This document shows positions 1 to 7,047 of a stretch of DNA of 13,485 nt, one piece after another. Below the pieces are notes generated by a model. It was not told the DNA's origin, did no database searches, and saw only the letters and a list, made by a program, of their open reading frames with translations. How positions within the stretch are numbered: the first letter of the stretch is position 1; every line of letters starts with the position of its first letter. This DNA is from Candidatus Omnitrophota bacterium. Lineage in GTDB: Bacteria; Omnitrophota; Gorgyraeia; Zapsychrales; JANLHA01. The position numbers and the translations under genes are program-made. The stretch is from assembly GCA_023247815.1 (NCBI GenBank), contig JAHFFS010000014.1:1-13485 (forward strand), given 5' to 3'.

Positions 1-1558
1 CTTCATTGATTTCCATGACTTCGGTGATGACGATGCGTCCCCGATAACCGGTCTGATGGCAGTCCTCACAGCCCTTGGCTTTGTAAATGAGATCGCTTTT
101 GAATTTGATCCCACCAAACTGCTCCGCCACCGGTTCGATGGCTTCCTTGCATTTGGGGCAGAGCCGTCGGGACAGCCGCTGAGCAATGATCATGGTTAAG
201 GACGGCGTTAATAGATAAGGTTCGATCCCGATGTCGATGAGCCGGGTAATGGCGGAGGCCGCGTCATTGGTGTGCAGTGTGCTTAAAACAAAATGCCCGG
301 TCAGCGCCGCGCGAACGCAGATCTGCGCGGTTTCCAAATCACGCACCTCGCCGACCATGATGACGTCAGGATCTTGGCGTAAAAAGGACCTTAACGCTGA
401 GGCAAAGGTCAGGCCGATATCAGGACGGACATTGACTTGGTTGATTCCGGTCAACTTGTATTCGACCGGGTCTTCAACAGTGAGAATATTTTTTCGCGGA
501 TCAAATATTTCATTGAGCGAGGCATAGAGGGTCGATGATTTCCCGCTGCCGGTCGGGCCGGTCACGAAAAATAAACCAAAGGGTTTTTTTAAGCAGGCGC
601 GGATTCGATCGAGGTCTTTATCTTGAAATCCGAGTTGGGTCAATTCCAGCGGGACCGCGGATTTATCGAGGATGCGCATGACAACTTTTTCTCCCCAGAT
701 CGTGGGAATCGTCGAGACCCGGATGTCAACGATGCGCTCATCCAGATCAAAGGAAATGGCCCCGTCTTGGGGAAGACGTTTTTCAGCGATATCGAGTTTG
801 GCTAAGATTTTAATCCGCGAGACAATGGGAAGGGCGAGCTGATGATCAGGGGGTGGAATTTCGTAGAGGACCCCGTCTATTCGGTAACGCAAACCTATTT
901 TCTTTTTGTAGGGTTCGAAATGGATATCGCTGGCCCTTTGTTCGATGGCTTGGCGAATGATCAAATCAACGGTCTTGATGACCGGGGCTTCCGTGGCTTT
1001 TTCTTTAAGTTGGGCGACTTGAGGGTCTTCTTTGAGATCATCATCGCTCGTTCGCGAAGAAAAGGGTTCCTCCTGACCAGGCATGGTCTCGGATTGGGAA
1101 CGTTTTGGTTTGCTTGAATCGGAAGTATAAAATTCTTGAATGGCACTCATCAAATCAGCCCGTGTCGCTATGGCAAGATGGATATCACAGCCACTTACCA
1201 TTTTGAGGTTATCCAATAACAAAAGATCAAAAGGATCGGCAACAGCGCAGGTCAAGGTGTTGCCAACTTTTTTGAGAGGAAGGATCAGATTCGATTTCGC
1301 GAAGTTATAGGGGACCATTTCTTTCAGGGTCTGTCCCCCCTCCGGGTTCAACGTGTCAGTTTCATTATTCAGGAAAGGGATGTTGAGTTGAGTGGCAAGA
1401 GCGGCGGCAATCGCGTTTTCCGAGAGGACACCTAATTTGATCAGGACCTCTCCGATCCTTCCCTGCTCACGGGATTGCGCCTTGATCGCCTCTTTGAGCT
1501 GGACTTCGTTGATCAATCCTTGTTTGACTAAAATTTCACCAAGTTTGAGATGTGCCAT
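1..1558 (-). CDS. GspE/PilB-family assembly ATPase, C-terminus cut by window edge
   Basis: Cytoplasmic hexameric ATPase that powers pilus or pseudopilus assembly. My reading of the minus strand from ATG at 1558 gives 519 open codons up to the window edge; about 45-50 C-terminal residues should be missing relative to the family. Residues 5-28 and 34-57 are two LG-x-x-L...G...Q repeats with a 5-residue spacer, as in MshEN c-di-GMP-binding domains. Then come ASDIHFEP (near 211-218), Walker A GPTGSGKS (334-341), Asp box TVEDPVE (360-366), Walker B with catalytic Glu (IMVGE 400-404, then VRD), His box with H422 and H429, and two Cys pairs (C467/C470, C497/C500) of the zinc-binding CM domain. These features indicate an extension/secretion ATPase rather than PilT. 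The gene lies 31 bases after the secretin and has no clear Shine-Dalgarno site. PilB and GspE cannot be told apart here. The family call is very safe. Confidence 0.96.
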   Translation of the reverse strand, partial: MAHLKLGEILVKQGLINEVQLKEAIKAQSREQGRIGEVLIKLGVLSENAIAAALATQLNIPFLNNETDTLNPEGGQTLKEMVPYNFAKSNLILPLKKVGNTLTCAVADPFDLLLLDNLKMVSGCDIHLAIATRADLMSAIQEFYTSDSSKPKRSQSETMPGQEEPFSSRTSDDDLKEDPQVAQLKEKATEAPVIKTVDLIIRQAIEQRASDIHFEPYKKKIGLRYRIDGVLYEIPPPDHQLALPIVSRIKILAKLDIAEKRLPQDGAISFDLDERIVDIRVSTIPTIWGEKVVMRILDKSAVPLELTQLGFQDKDLDRIRACLKKPFGLFFVTGPTGSGKSSTLYASLNEIFDPRKNILTVEDPVEYKLTGINQVNVRPDIGLTFASALRSFLRQDPDVIMVGEVRDLETAQICVRAALTGHFVLSTLHTNDAASAITRLIDIGIEPYLLTPSLTMIIAQRLSRRLCPKCKEAIEPVAEQFGGIKFKSDLIYKAKGCEDCHQTGYRGRIVITEVMEINE

Positions 1559-1589
1559 TGTTTTTTTTAAAGAAAACTGTTACTAAGAG

Positions 1590-3155
1590 TTATTGATGCT
1601 CCATCTTGGAGATTTCTTTTTGTACCGCGATAAGATGTTCGGACGGGATGTCTTGCTCGCGCGTAAGGTGCTGAATTTTTTCTGAGGCAAATTTTGTACC
1701 GTTTTCATTGATGATGTGTGGGGTGATGAAAATGATAAGCTCACGATCTTCAACCGTTTCGTTTTTGTGTCGAAAGGGGCCGCCAATAAAAGGAAGATCA
1801 CCCAAGATAGGGATTTTGGTTACGGTTTTTGAAATGTCACTTCTCATTAACCCGCCGAGCACAATTGTTTCTCCGTCCTTCACCCTTAGAATCGATTGCG
1901 AACCGCGTTCCTCGGGATCACGAAAGGTCGTATTGCTAAAGGTCGATCCGGTGCGCGCAATGATGACTTTTGGGACAATGGCCATTGTGATTTCGCCAGT
2001 GTCTAAATTGGCCTGCGGGGTAACCGTCAAGAATACGCCAGTCCCCACGCGTTCGGCTTGCACCGATGAGGTGGCAAGACTTTGCGAGGAATTTGTTTCC
2101 GTGGTAACGCCGATGGCTTCGTCGGTCGAGATGCGGATTTGCGCGGTTTCATGATTTAAAGTCAGGATCCGCGGTCTGGCTAAACTTTTTGTGTCGCTTT
2201 GGGTCCGTAAGAATTGCAAAGTCGCGGCAAGCCCGCTGGCATCAACGGTGCCAACAGTGTATTGGTCGTCTGAGAATTCAAAGTAACCTTTACGGAGCAG
2301 TTGATTTTGATTCCATGGGTAAAGGACACTGCGCGTGCCGCCATTGAATGTCAGAGGCGTATCGCCAACCTTGATCCCAATTTGGTCCGAGGTTTCTTTA
2401 GAAATCTCTAACATCTCAACCTCGATGAGAACTTGCGCGACTTCGACGTCTAAGCGGGCAATGGTTTGTTCGATCTGGGCAAAGTTGCTGGCGATATCAG
2501 TAATGATCAAACTGTTCGTTCGCGGATCTTCAATGATTTTTCCGTTTTTAGTGAGGATCGCTTCAACGGCGGCTTTGATCCCGGTCGTGCCATTATCACT
2601 GCTGCTCGAACTTGCGGATCCCGATGATGAGGTGTCACTCGATATGCTTAATGTCGTGCGGATTTTTGCCGACGTCACGTTGGCATATTTGAGCGGATAG
2701 ACGCGGGTGATCAAGGTGACTTCCGGCTTTTCCAAGGGCTTAACAATATAAATGTCGGTCCCGGGCTGGAGTTCATAAGTCAGATTGTTGGCCCTTAAGA
2801 TTTGTTCTAAGGCCTGCTCAACCGGGACTTGATCCAAATAGACGGTGACCAGTTTATTGGCGACTTCTTCGGAGGTCACTAAATTGAACTGGGTTTGCTG
2901 CGAGAAAATTTTAAGAACGTTGACCAGCGACGCGTCTTGAAAATCCATCGATATCTTTTGGGAATAGTTTTGATCGACAAACGGGCTGCTGCTGTCAATG
3001 TCCAAATTTTCCGCGTAAAGCGCCGGTAACATGAGCAGGCTGAAAAGAAGGACGATCAACATGTTTGGTAAACAGAGGCCATTTTTTTTCCTGCTTCCTG
3101 ATTTTTCGCGCGGCCTTTGCCAGAAGTTGGTTAGCAAATATAAAATGCCATTCAT
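1590..3155 (-). CDS. pilQ: Secretin, PilQ/GspD family outer-membrane channel
   Basis: Multimeric outer-membrane gate through which a pilus or secreted substrate passes. It has 521 residues. A signal peptide has its hydrophobic core at about 32-47 and likely cleavage after A48 (ALYA|EN); the n-region is unusually long (31 residues). An STN/N0-type domain covers about 68-140. An N1-like ring domain covers about 148-236, interrupted by a Ser/Gly-rich insert at 170-192. The secretin core runs from about 240 (QVLIEVEMLEIS) to 482, with LARPRILTLN, VGTGVFLTVTP, the VLGGL motif at 432-436, the IPILGDLPFIGGPF block at 448-461 and terminal LIIFITPHI. The last 40 residues are hydrophilic. Only one or two N-domains are visible, so it is shorter than classical PilQ or GspD, and no AMIN domain is seen. 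The start at 3155 is supported by AGGGAG six bases upstream. It follows pilP by 14 bases. The symbol is given by context; gspD is the alternative. Confidence 0.95.
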   Translation of the reverse strand: MNGILYLLTNFWQRPREKSGSRKKNGLCLPNMLIVLLFSLLMLPALYAENLDIDSSSPFVDQNYSQKISMDFQDASLVNVLKIFSQQTQFNLVTSEEVANKLVTVYLDQVPVEQALEQILRANNLTYELQPGTDIYIVKPLEKPEVTLITRVYPLKYANVTSAKIRTTLSISSDTSSSGSASSSSSDNGTTGIKAAVEAILTKNGKIIEDPRTNSLIITDIASNFAQIEQTIARLDVEVAQVLIEVEMLEISKETSDQIGIKVGDTPLTFNGGTRSVLYPWNQNQLLRKGYFEFSDDQYTVGTVDASGLAATLQFLRTQSDTKSLARPRILTLNHETAQIRISTDEAIGVTTETNSSQSLATSSVQAERVGTGVFLTVTPQANLDTGEITMAIVPKVIIARTGSTFSNTTFRDPEERGSQSILRVKDGETIVLGGLMRSDISKTVTKIPILGDLPFIGGPFRHKNETVEDRELIIFITPHIINENGTKFASEKIQHLTREQDIPSEHLIAVQKEISKMEHQ

Positions 3156-3161
3156 GAGTTT

Positions 3162-3167
3162 CTCCCT
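3162..3167 (-). promoter_or_regulatory. Ribosome binding site deciding the secretin start
   Basis: AGGGAG lies six bases before ATG 3155. It supports the long-n-region start over the internal Met32, which would leave a signal peptide with no basic n-region. Confidence 0.7.
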
Positions 3168-3169
3168 AT

Positions 3170-3760
3170 TTACGGTTCAATAACGTATAAAATTTCGTTC
3201 TGACGGATTTTTACACCCGTTTTATTGATACTAACAATTGTCCAATCATCGAGGGTATCACCAATTCCGACAATTTGACCATTCAAAATGGCTTGCGGTC
3301 GGTCGGAATTCCAAATCAAGGCGCTGATTTGGAAATTTGGTTTAGCTGGTACAGCCGTTTTTTCGGGTGCCACAAAGCGGTCTTTCAGTTGAGGAGCATT
3401 GTTTGGCATGGCAGGAGGCAAAATTGGCTGTTCAGTTGTCGGCGAGGTTTCCAGGGGGAGCGGCTCTTGTTGGGTGACAATGTTTTTTATGGGCAGTTGT
3501 GGTTCGAATGGGTTTCGTAGATTTTTAAGGGTTGCCGTGACTTCAGGATTGACTCCGAGTTGTTCACTTTCATATTCGACTTTCAATTGCTCCACATCAC
3601 CTAAGGTTTTTTGCAGGGTATCTCCTCCGCGTTCAAAGACATTTTGAATCCCTTTAAAGGATTGAAAGAAATTTGTCTCTTTTTCTTCCGCATTCACGAG
3701 AATAATTGGCCCAAAAATTAGACAGCAGATCATGAGTAGAGTCGATTTATTGCCCGGCAT
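3170..3760 (-). CDS. pilP: PilP/GspC-like periplasmic alignment protein
   Basis: Predicted periplasmic link between the inner-membrane PilN/PilO complex and the N-terminal domains of the secretin. It has 196 residues. A hydrophobic N-terminal segment (about 7-23) ends in VNA|EE, so it is either a signal peptide or an anchor; no lipobox Cys is apparent, unlike classical lipoprotein PilP. After a charged, coiled-coil-prone stretch comes a LRNPFEPQLP block, the RNPF/DPF-type motif of PilP and GspC. A Pro-rich linker follows, then a compact C-terminal beta domain (about 143-196) beginning FQISALIW and containing AILNGQIVGIGDTL, typical of the PilP/GspC homology region. The start codon overlaps the end of pilO by 14 bases, suggesting coupled translation. 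It lies between pilO and the secretin, as in pilMNOPQ operons. Sequence identity to the family is modest; the call rests on motif and position together. Confidence 0.82.
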   Translation of the reverse strand: MPGNKSTLLMICCLIFGPIILVNAEEKETNFFQSFKGIQNVFERGGDTLQKTLGDVEQLKVEYESEQLGVNPEVTATLKNLRNPFEPQLPIKNIVTQQEPLPLETSPTTEQPILPPAMPNNAPQLKDRFVAPEKTAVPAKPNFQISALIWNSDRPQAILNGQIVGIGDTLDDWTIVSINKTGVKIRQNEILYVIEP

Positions 3761-4418
3761 CGTGCTTATCTTTTTTAAAATTGATCAAAGAAATTTCCAA
3801 TTGCACATCTATGGGGCTTTTGTTTTCGTTTCCCATCGGAATTTCCGGCTGAGATCGCCTGTTTTCTCCCCCGGTCCCAAGGCGGCAATTCAGGTCATCA
3901 ATCCGAATGTTTAAAGGGGATGTTTCGATGTCATGAATAAAAAGCCATAAATTTTTATAGTCATGGGTTGTAACGTTCAAATTGAGGGAACTCGCGTCAT
4001 AAAGTTTCATCGCTTGGCGTTTGGTCGGGGCAAAGGATTTGATTTGGATATTGCGTTTGTCCGCGAAATCGGTCAATTTGTTCATGAAATCTTCATCGCT
4101 GACGGGGGGAGGAATCAGATTGAGAAAGTCATTGGTTTTTTTGTCAACAGCGTCGTATTCTTTGATGGCCGCGATTTTTTTTTCGAGTTGGGTGATTTGA
4201 TTGCTGACCGTCGTGATTTCAGCGTGTTTTTTGATAAAATATTGAAAGGAAAAAAACAGAGTTGCTAAAACGGATGCCGCGACAATGGTTTTATCAAGAT
4301 GCGCTTTGAAAAAGTTTAGGATTTTTTCGTAATTGATCGTTTTGAGGTCAATATTTTTCAGGTCGTTGAGGTCTAAATTTTGTAATTTTTTGATGATGTC
4401 CATGGCGGGGTTTTTCAT
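3747..4418 (-). CDS. pilO: PilO-like inner-membrane alignment protein
   Basis: Bitopic inner-membrane protein expected to pair with the PilN part of the upstream fusion. I chose ATG 4418 (223 residues) because its ATGA overlaps the stop of pilMN by four bases. An in-frame TTG at 4424 would add two residues and has no better ribosome site. A short cytoplasmic N-terminus (about 1-40) is followed by one membrane helix (about 43-63, TIVAASVLATLFFSFQYFI), a coiled coil (about 66-90, ITQLEKKIAAIKEYD), then LIPPPVSDEDFMNKLTDFA and a ferredoxin-like periplasmic domain ending in DVQLEISLINF. This is the standard PilO/GspM layout. The last codons overlap pilP by 14 bases. Primary sequence is weakly conserved in this family, so the identification leans on architecture and neighbours. 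Confidence 0.85.
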   Translation of the reverse strand: MKNPAMDIIKKLQNLDLNDLKNIDLKTINYEKILNFFKAHLDKTIVAASVLATLFFSFQYFIKKHAEITTVSNQITQLEKKIAAIKEYDAVDKKTNDFLNLIPPPVSDEDFMNKLTDFADKRNIQIKSFAPTKRQAMKLYDASSLNLNVTTHDYKNLWLFIHDIETSPLNIRIDDLNCRLGTGGENRRSQPEIPMGNENKSPIDVQLEISLINFKKDKHDAGQ

Positions 4419-5920
4419 CGGCAAGAGATTTTGAACTTTGTTACTGGATATTCTCCCAGATTTTCCTGTTGCACGGAGCCTAATTCGATGGTGTCAAATT
4501 GCCGTGAGAAATGTTCGTCAATTTTAAGTTGAGCCAACCAGTTGTTAATGATTTGAAATTGAGCGTTTGGGTTTTTCGCGTAAGTATATCCTTCAAAGTT
4601 CATTTGCAGACGTGAATTTACGCGATTGATCTTGTCCTGTTCGTAGCTTTTGTCGTAGTAAGTGAAATCCCAGCTTGTCAACCATGTCCCTTGCGGTAAA
4701 AGATTGGGAATTCGGGTCAAGTCATCATTGATTTGGCTTTTTAGCCGGACATCCTGATAGGCATAGAATTCGCCCAATTTTTCCATTCGTTTTTTTTCAA
4801 TTTCCTCGATCGACGATTTTTCAAATGGCCTCTGGCTTTTTTCCAGTTGGGCGAGATGGTCCCAATGGCCGACAACCATTTGGTTTGATGAATAAACGCT
4901 GAGCATGGCAACGCAAACGCAGCCCAACAAAACGAGCGCGGTCAGGACATAGTTGGGCTGCTGCTGTTTTCGGGCCGGGGTCCCGGATAATTCAAAATTT
5001 TTTGTGCTGATTTCCTGGTCAGCCAGGGTCAGCCCATAGGCATAGATAAATCCTAACTCGACGGCCTCCTTGATGTTCAAAAGCTGCGAAGTACAGATGT
5101 ACTGAGTGGAAAATCCGAACTCGCGACCGATGCCGGCAGTCAATTCATTCAGGGACATTTGTGAAACCACCAAGATGTTTTTGATCTCACTTTTAGGGTT
5201 TTGTCGTTTATAAAAATCAAGTGAAACTCGGATGTCTTTGAGCAGATTGTTGTTGGTTGATGTGAAATCCGATTCCTCATCGGGGGCGGGAATTTCGCGC
5301 ACGTGTTGGACGACATCCTCATCGAGAATGAGAATTTTGCTTTTCCCTTTTTCGAATTCAATGACGGCGGTGGGTTGGTTTTTATTGATCAGCCCCTTTT
5401 TGTTAAGGGCGCGAACCAAACTGACAAAGGAAGGTTCAATGCGTTCAATAGCGAACTCAGCGTGTTCTAATATCCCGGTGTATCTTTGCAGCACATTCAT
5501 TTTAATGGCAACAAAAAGGACCCGTAACCCTTTTTGTTGCTCGTCCGTTAGCGGAATGGTGTGAAAGGTATAGGCTAACTCCGAAAGTTTGAGCGGAATG
5601 TATTTGATGGCTTCAAATTCAACGACGTTCTTTGCCTCCTCCGCTTTCATCATGGGTATTGTGAAAGATCGGACCATGAGATCGTTGGCGGGAAGAGAAA
5701 GACCAATGGATTTTGATTGAGCCCTAAAATTTCCAAGTTTGCTTAGAAGAAAAGAACCGAAGAGTATTTTTTCCGGAAGGGTTTTGTCCTTTTGCGATTG
5801 GAGGGCTTCTTGTGAGGAAATAGGGATGATTGTTTCTGCTTGACCGCTCTTGACGGCAACGAAGTAGATTGTCTCCTTCCCCCAATACAACCCTAGTTTT
5901 GTCTTGGCCCCGAATTTCAT
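4415..5920 (-). CDS. PilM-PilN fusion (GspL-like layout)
   Basis: Single 501-residue protein combining what are usually two proteins. Residues 1-300 resemble the actin-like PilM domain: SIGLSLPANDLMVRSFTIP (72-90), AKNVVEFEAIKYIPL (96-110), a second lobe near 184-210, and a terminal ELGFIYAYGLTL (288-299). A linker, one membrane helix (about 324-345), a coiled coil (355-385) and a PilN-type periplasmic domain follow: LLPQGTWLTSWDF (407-419), LQMNFEGYTYAKN (438-450), FDTIEL, and KFKISC at the end. The architecture equals GspL of type II secretion, but the neighbours pilO and pilP fit a pilus-type complex. The usual PilM nucleotide motif GIDIG is GLYWG here (10-14), and the second phosphate motif also looks altered (VIEFE, 186-190), so ATP binding is doubtful. 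No Shine-Dalgarno site precedes ATG 5920; a promoter candidate lies just upstream. The 3' end overlaps pilO by four bases. Confidence 0.9.
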   Translation of the reverse strand: MKFGAKTKLGLYWGKETIYFVAVKSGQAETIIPISSQEALQSQKDKTLPEKILFGSFLLSKLGNFRAQSKSIGLSLPANDLMVRSFTIPMMKAEEAKNVVEFEAIKYIPLKLSELAYTFHTIPLTDEQQKGLRVLFVAIKMNVLQRYTGILEHAEFAIERIEPSFVSLVRALNKKGLINKNQPTAVIEFEKGKSKILILDEDVVQHVREIPAPDEESDFTSTNNNLLKDIRVSLDFYKRQNPKSEIKNILVVSQMSLNELTAGIGREFGFSTQYICTSQLLNIKEAVELGFIYAYGLTLADQEISTKNFELSGTPARKQQQPNYVLTALVLLGCVCVAMLSVYSSNQMVVGHWDHLAQLEKSQRPFEKSSIEEIEKKRMEKLGEFYAYQDVRLKSQINDDLTRIPNLLPQGTWLTSWDFTYYDKSYEQDKINRVNSRLQMNFEGYTYAKNPNAQFQIINNWLAQLKIDEHFSRQFDTIELGSVQQENLGEYPVTKFKISCR

Positions 5921-5944
5921 CGTTTAAATTGTAATAGTAATTTT

Positions 5945-5973
5945 ATTTAACTATACCCGGGAACCTTTGTCAA
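5945..5973 (-). promoter_or_regulatory. Candidate sigma70-type promoter for pilMN-O-P-Q-ATPase
   Basis: The minus strand shows a consensus -35 TTGACA (5973-5968), a 17-base spacer and TTAAAT (5950-5945, four of six matches). Transcription would start near 5938, giving a leader of about 18 bases. A second -10-like TACAAT (5933-5928) closer to the gene lacks a good -35. The gap is the largest in the window, which supports an internal promoter separating the Exb-like block from the pilus block. Confidence 0.55.
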
Positions 5974-5979
5974 TTAAGA

Positions 5980-5992
5980 TCGAATAATTCGA
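5980..5992. repeat. 6-bp palindrome upstream of the pilMN promoter
   Basis: TCGAATAATTCGA is a perfect inverted repeat (arms TCGAAT/ATTCGA around one base), ending seven bases before the -35 element. Its position suits an activator or regulator site. Six-base arms can occur by chance, so confidence is low. Confidence 0.3.
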
Positions 5993-6002
5993 GGTGAGAC
6001 AA

Positions 6003-6374
6003 CTAAAAGTCGACTTTGATTTCGTATTGGTTGGTGTTGTTAAGATTGGGATTGGCGGAGGCCCCTTTGTTGCTGACTGAAATATCGAACGCGCGGTTAT
6101 CCATACTTTCCGCTCCCAGCGCCGGACAGGAACTGCAGTCCCCAGCGGTAGGACAAAGCTGGCATTGATCCATTTGCTGTTGCATTTGCCGGTACATGAC
6201 TCCTGTGGCCAATTGTTCAGCTTTGATGCTATCGACCAAACTCTGACCGGTCTTAACGCGGCCGACATTCAAAGAAAGGATGCCGATCATGATGATGGCA
6301 AAGACAAGGGTCAACATGATCACCATCACCATGACCATTCCCGAACGGTTGCAAAAAAATTTTGGATTGCTCAT
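6003..6374 (-). CDS. PilX/GspK-like minor pilin candidate with two CxxC motifs
   Basis: 123-residue protein. A basic leader (residues 1-12, with K5, R10, S11, G12) is followed directly by a long hydrophobic helix (13-34, beginning MVMVMVIML). This matches prepilin-type leaders of the PilX_N/GspK kind, with possible prepilin-peptidase cleavage after G12. The mature +5 position is Met, not the Glu of major pilins, which is tolerated in some minor pilins. After an amphipathic helix there is C71-x2-C74-x5-C80-x2-C83, then a short polar tail. At 123 residues it is shorter than typical PilX or GspK. A strong ribosome site (AGGAAGG, five bases before the ATG) supports the start. It closes the Exb-like block, 82 bases before pilMN. 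The specific role is unknown; a membrane-anchored pilus or secretion accessory is the best guess. Overlapping reading frames in this stretch show no family features. Confidence 0.7.
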   Translation of the reverse strand: MSNPKFFCNRSGMVMVMVIMLTLVFAIIMIGILSLNVGRVKTGQSLVDSIKAEQLATGVMYRQMQQQMDQCQLCPTAGDCSSCPALGAESMDNRAFDISVSNKGASANPNLNNTNQYEIKVDF

Positions 6375-6389
6375 TTGTTCCTTCCTGGT

Positions 6390-6617
6390 CTATTTTTTAT
6401 CCGCGGTCATAAGACTGCGGCAATGGGGACAACTGAGGATGTCTTTTTTCTCTTTCGCGAAAAAGACCCTGCTGCAATAGGGACATTGCTCAAACGACCG
6501 CATATCGAGTTTTGTTTTTGTCTCCCTATTTTGATTATAGAATAGCCAGCGCGGAAAGACAAGGATGAGTGGTAAAAGTATTAAAAAGGACACGAGGGTT
6601 GAAAATTCAATGGTCAT
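6390..6617 (-). CDS. Small membrane protein with C-terminal zinc ribbon
   Basis: 75 residues, not assigned to a named family. A single hydrophobic helix (about 7-27) is followed by basic residues (R23, R31, K33, K35), which by the positive-inside rule puts the C-terminus in the cytoplasm. There lie CPYC (45-48) and CPHC (63-66), a rubredoxin/zinc-ribbon knuckle pair with a 14-residue spacer, probably binding one zinc. The gene starts inside the end of the TonB-like gene (11-base overlap) and stops 15 bases before the pilin-like gene, so it is translated within the operon and no separate ribosome site is visible. Such ribbons often act as protein-protein or nucleic-acid adaptors; no function is claimed. 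The overlap, sensible motifs and clean frame make it a real gene. Confidence 0.75.
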   Translation of the reverse strand: MTIEFSTLVSFLILLPLILVFPRWLFYNQNRETKTKLDMRSFEQCPYCSRVFFAKEKKDILSCPHCRSLMTADKK

Positions 6618-7047
6618 GAGAGCCCGGCAATTTTAAAGGTTGATAGGGTTGTGGATTTGCGTCGATTCCAAGTTCCAACGGTGATTGTTCTTTTTGTTGC
6701 GGCAATGGAAAAAGCATTTTGGGGCTGTTTTTATCGACTTTTTGAATGTCTTTAGAATAGAAAGGCTTTTTGATCCCAGAGGTTTTTTGCGGGTGAAACG
6801 CGCTCGCATTATTTCGGATGGGAATTCGCTCATTTTGGGAGCGACTGTTCTCTCTTAACAAGAGCGGGCTTTGTTCAAATAAGTTTTTTTGATTCAGAAT
6901 GGATCCAAGAAAAACGAGAGTCGGTTTTGTCGGGCTTGTCATGACGGAAAACGAAATATTAAAAATCAAAACGAACATATGCAAAAATATCGATAGTAAA
7001 AAGGCTGAAACGTAAATACGGGTCGAGGATATCTGACGGAGATTCAT
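6607..7047 (-). CDS. TonB/TolA-like membrane anchor lacking a recognisable TonB C-terminal domain
   Basis: 146 residues. One N-terminal helix (about 12-34) contains S19-x3-H23, the spacing of the SxxxH signature (Ser16/His20) in the E. coli TonB membrane segment that contacts ExbB/ExbD. The rest is a low-complexity, Gln/Lys/Pro/Ser-rich periplasmic stretch ending in PQPYQPLKLPGSHDH. I see no TonB or TolA C-terminal fold and no PxP-rich spacer of the classical kind. The start overlaps the exbD stop as ATGA, the arrangement expected for an ExbB-ExbD-TonB set. The call rests on the signature, the position and the topology. A generic single-pass periplasmic protein is the alternative. Confidence 0.6.
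   Translation of the reverse strand: MNLRQISSTRIYVSAFLLSIFLHMFVLIFNISFSVMTSPTKPTLVFLGSILNQKNLFEQSPLLLRENSRSQNERIPIRNNASAFHPQKTSGIKKPFYSKDIQKVDKNSPKMLFPLPQQKEQSPLELGIDANPQPYQPLKLPGSHDH

Noticed and set aside
1708..2154. 148-residue plus-strand open frame
   Set aside because: Lies entirely antisense to the secretin core, whose family motifs are clear; composition is that of a reverse-strand shadow.
4419..4424. Upstream TTG start for pilO at 4424
   Set aside because: It adds only two residues and has no ribosome site. ATG 4418 overlaps the pilMN stop as ATGA, a typical coupled start.
5951..6268. 105-residue minus-strand open frame overlapping the pilin-like gene and the promoter gap
   Set aside because: It shares most of its length with the better-supported pilin-like frame, has no domain features and no ribosome site, and runs through the promoter region.
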